This document shows, one piece after another, positions 5,406 through 6,816 of a DNA stretch of 6,816 nt; position 1 is the stretch's first letter; every line of letters begins with the position of its first letter. The notes under the pieces are model-generated. The model did not search any database. It saw nothing but the letters and a program-made list of their open reading frames with translations, and was not told where the DNA came from. Origin of the DNA: Defluviitaleaceae bacterium. GTDB taxonomy: Bacteria > Bacillota > Clostridia > Lachnospirales > WQUN01. The DNA lies in the NCBI GenBank assembly GCA_009783395.1, contig WRHA01000314.1, positions 1-6,816 of the forward strand. Direction: 5' to 3'. A program made the translations under genes and the position numbers.

Positions 5406-6811
5406 GCCATGTCATAAAGCGCGATCGGCTCGCCGGAAAGCATGTGCGTTACGTCGCGATGCACCTCCCGCATACGCTCGATATCCTGCGGACGCAAATC
5501 GGGCGTGTCGCCCTCGCGCTCAACGCGATTCAGGGTTTCCACAACGGGCAGTATGGTAAAATCCTGAAGCGGCGCACGGGTCGGGTCGGTCTGCCGAACC
5601 CAAACGGGAACATATGATGCGGCTGAAATATATGCGTTGCCATACTCGTCGCGGGTTACATCAACATAGAAAACAGCGGTTGTTTCGCGGGGTTGTGTGC
5701 GTTGCCCCGACACAAAATTAGCCAGCGAATATGCAACAAAAGCGCGACGCGTTAAATCGCCGTCGCTTACATAAACAAATTCTGCCGGAAGCAAGGTGTG
5801 GGGATGATGATTCATAACCATATCCGCACCTTCGTCCAGGAAAAGTTCCAGCGTGCGTATCCAATTTATCCAGCGGCCATCGGTGCGATCGAATGTGTCG
5901 TTGCGATGCCCCGCGCCTTGACGATTCATTGTGCCGTAATATTCGATGCCGATATGCGGCGATGCAATTATAAAATCCGTTTCAAGCGCGCGCGCCCGCG
6001 CCATTGTTTCGCGAATCATTTCATAGTCAATCGTGGCCTGCTCAACCAGATCAAGATAAATAATTTTTACCATGTACATATGATCATACATGTGCGTTTC
6101 CAGCGCGTTTACGTGCATCGTCATATTCACGATTGCAAATGTAAATCCGTTCACCTCAAAAACACTAATCTCCTCGCGGCACTCGGGCGTCAAATAAGTC
6201 CCCGTCCACGCAAGCCCGACCTCGTCCAAAATCTCCATGGTGGATCGAACACCGGGAACAAGCGCGTCGAAGCTGTGATTATTACCCGTCGTAACCATAT
6301 CAAAGCCCGCATTTACCAGGGCCTCCGCAAGCGAAGCCGGCGAACGAAACAGCGGCCACCCCGCATACCTCTCGCGCACAAGCGTTGTTTCAAGATTGCC
6401 GATTGCAAAATCCGCCGCCTGCAAATACGGTGCGATGTAGCGAAATTTGTAGTTAAAATCGTACTCGCCCGGTGCAATCCGCGCCGCATCAAGCTGTGTG
6501 GAGTGGCACATTATATCACCGACGAAGGCGAGACGTGCCGTTGGTGTTGGCGTGGGCTCGGGAATCGGTTCGGGTGTTTGCCCGGAAGTTTGATCGGAAA
6601 CTTCCGCATACGGCTCATCGATACTGCTTGCACCGTCGGATATTTCTTCAACGACAGCCAGCGCAGGCTCAACCTCCCCGCCCTCACCGCGATAAAAAAT
6701 AAGCGCGACAACAACCGCGATCGCAACCAGCGCAACCGCCGCGAGAATCGCACAAAGGATTATCGTAAGCACAAAACGCACCAAGCCGTTTTTTTTATCC
6801 ATCCGATTCAT
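5324..6811 (-). CDS. membrane-anchored CapA/PgsA-type protein (metallophosphatase fold, PGA_cap family)
   Basis: A 495-residue protein with a short cationic N-terminus, one TM helix at about 13-39 acting as signal anchor, an acidic and Pro-rich linker (about 43-92, ending TPEPIPEPTPTPTA), then a PGA_cap domain outside the membrane. Family motifs: FVGDIMCH (96-103), GNLETTL (138-144), TTGNNHSFD (174-182), SPHIGIEYY (284-292) and NHHPHTLLP (334-342). These His, Asp and Asn residues line the metal site of the calcineurin-like fold. Family members act in poly-gamma-glutamate capsule synthesis or in poorly known envelope roles; no capB, capC or other capsule gene is beside it, so the substrate is open. 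The start is ATG 6811, or ATG 6802 (Met4), which has GGGGG at 6816-6812 about 9 bases upstream; the promoter is outside the window. It converges on the methyltransferase gene and overlaps it by 82 bp. Confidence 0.92.
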   Translation of the reverse strand: MNRMDKKNGLVRFVLTIILCAILAAVALVAIAVVVALIFYRGEGGEVEPALAVVEEISDGASSIDEPYAEVSDQTSGQTPEPIPEPTPTPTARLAFVGDIMCHSTQLDAARIAPGEYDFNYKFRYIAPYLQAADFAIGNLETTLVRERYAGWPLFRSPASLAEALVNAGFDMVTTGNNHSFDALVPGVRSTMEILDEVGLAWTGTYLTPECREEISVFEVNGFTFAIVNMTMHVNALETHMYDHMYMVKIIYLDLVEQATIDYEMIRETMARARALETDFIIASPHIGIEYYGTMNRQGAGHRNDTFDRTDGRWINWIRTLELFLDEGADMVMNHHPHTLLPAEFVYVSDGDLTRRAFVAYSLANFVSGQRTQPRETTAVFYVDVTRDEYGNAYISAASYVPVWVRQTDPTRAPLQDFTILPVVETLNRVEREGDTPDLRPQDIERMREVHRDVTHMLSGEPIALYDMAYEYPITRSRMREEFPGLPLWGTLPWQ

Positions 6812-6816
6812 CCCCC

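Noticed and set aside
6472..6753. Short open frames on both strands inside the capA-like gene
   Set aside because: They overlap the linker and TM coding region of a recognised protein and show no motif or start signal.

Overview
This 6.8 kb chromosomal window (roughly 45-50% GC by eye) carries seven genes with Shine-Dalgarno sequences and some GTG and TTG starts. The protein styles point to a Gram-positive anaerobe, most likely Clostridia. The hints are a multi-PAS hybrid histidine kinase with a 'GMTGIGKAA' HisKA region, a RelB/YoeB pair, and a membrane-anchored CapA-like protein with a Pro/Glu/Thr linker. The taxonomic call is inference; no marker gene in the window settles it.

Layout. (1) The left end, minus strand, is a housekeeping operon: dapF (diaminopimelate epimerase, lysine and peptidoglycan precursor) overlaps by ATGA with a GMP synthase ATP-pyrophosphatase gene that runs off the left edge. 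That second gene has no fused glutamine amidotransferase domain. An extended -10 promoter sits just upstream of dapF. (2) Positions 1383-2205 hold a toxin-antitoxin cassette: a RelB/DinJ-family antitoxin overlapping a YoeB/Txe-family RNase toxin, with its own sigma70-type promoter. A perfect 18-bp inverted repeat lies on its left, and the same 26-bp sequence lies on both sides. The right copy of the repeat is part of the apparent promoter of the next gene. This is the most unusual structure in the window. (3) Positions 2206-5405, plus strand, hold a probable two-gene operon: a hybrid sensor histidine kinase (2 TM, 2 PAS, HisKA, HATPase, receiver), then, 17 bp later, a TRM11/UPF0020-like SAM-dependent methyltransferase with an altered catalytic motif. 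(4) Positions 5324-6811, minus strand, hold a membrane-anchored CapA/PgsA-type metallophosphatase-fold protein. Its 3' end overlaps the methyltransferase 3' end by 82 bp.

The longest stretch without a gene is the 193 bp between dapF and the antitoxin. It holds the dapF promoter, the hairpin, the left direct repeat and the TA promoter. I see no tRNA, rRNA, CRISPR array, riboswitch or transposase. The best candidates for something undescribed are the repeat-bounded toxin-antitoxin cassette that supplies, or has copied, the downstream kinase promoter, and the pairing of a signalling kinase with an atypical methyltransferase.
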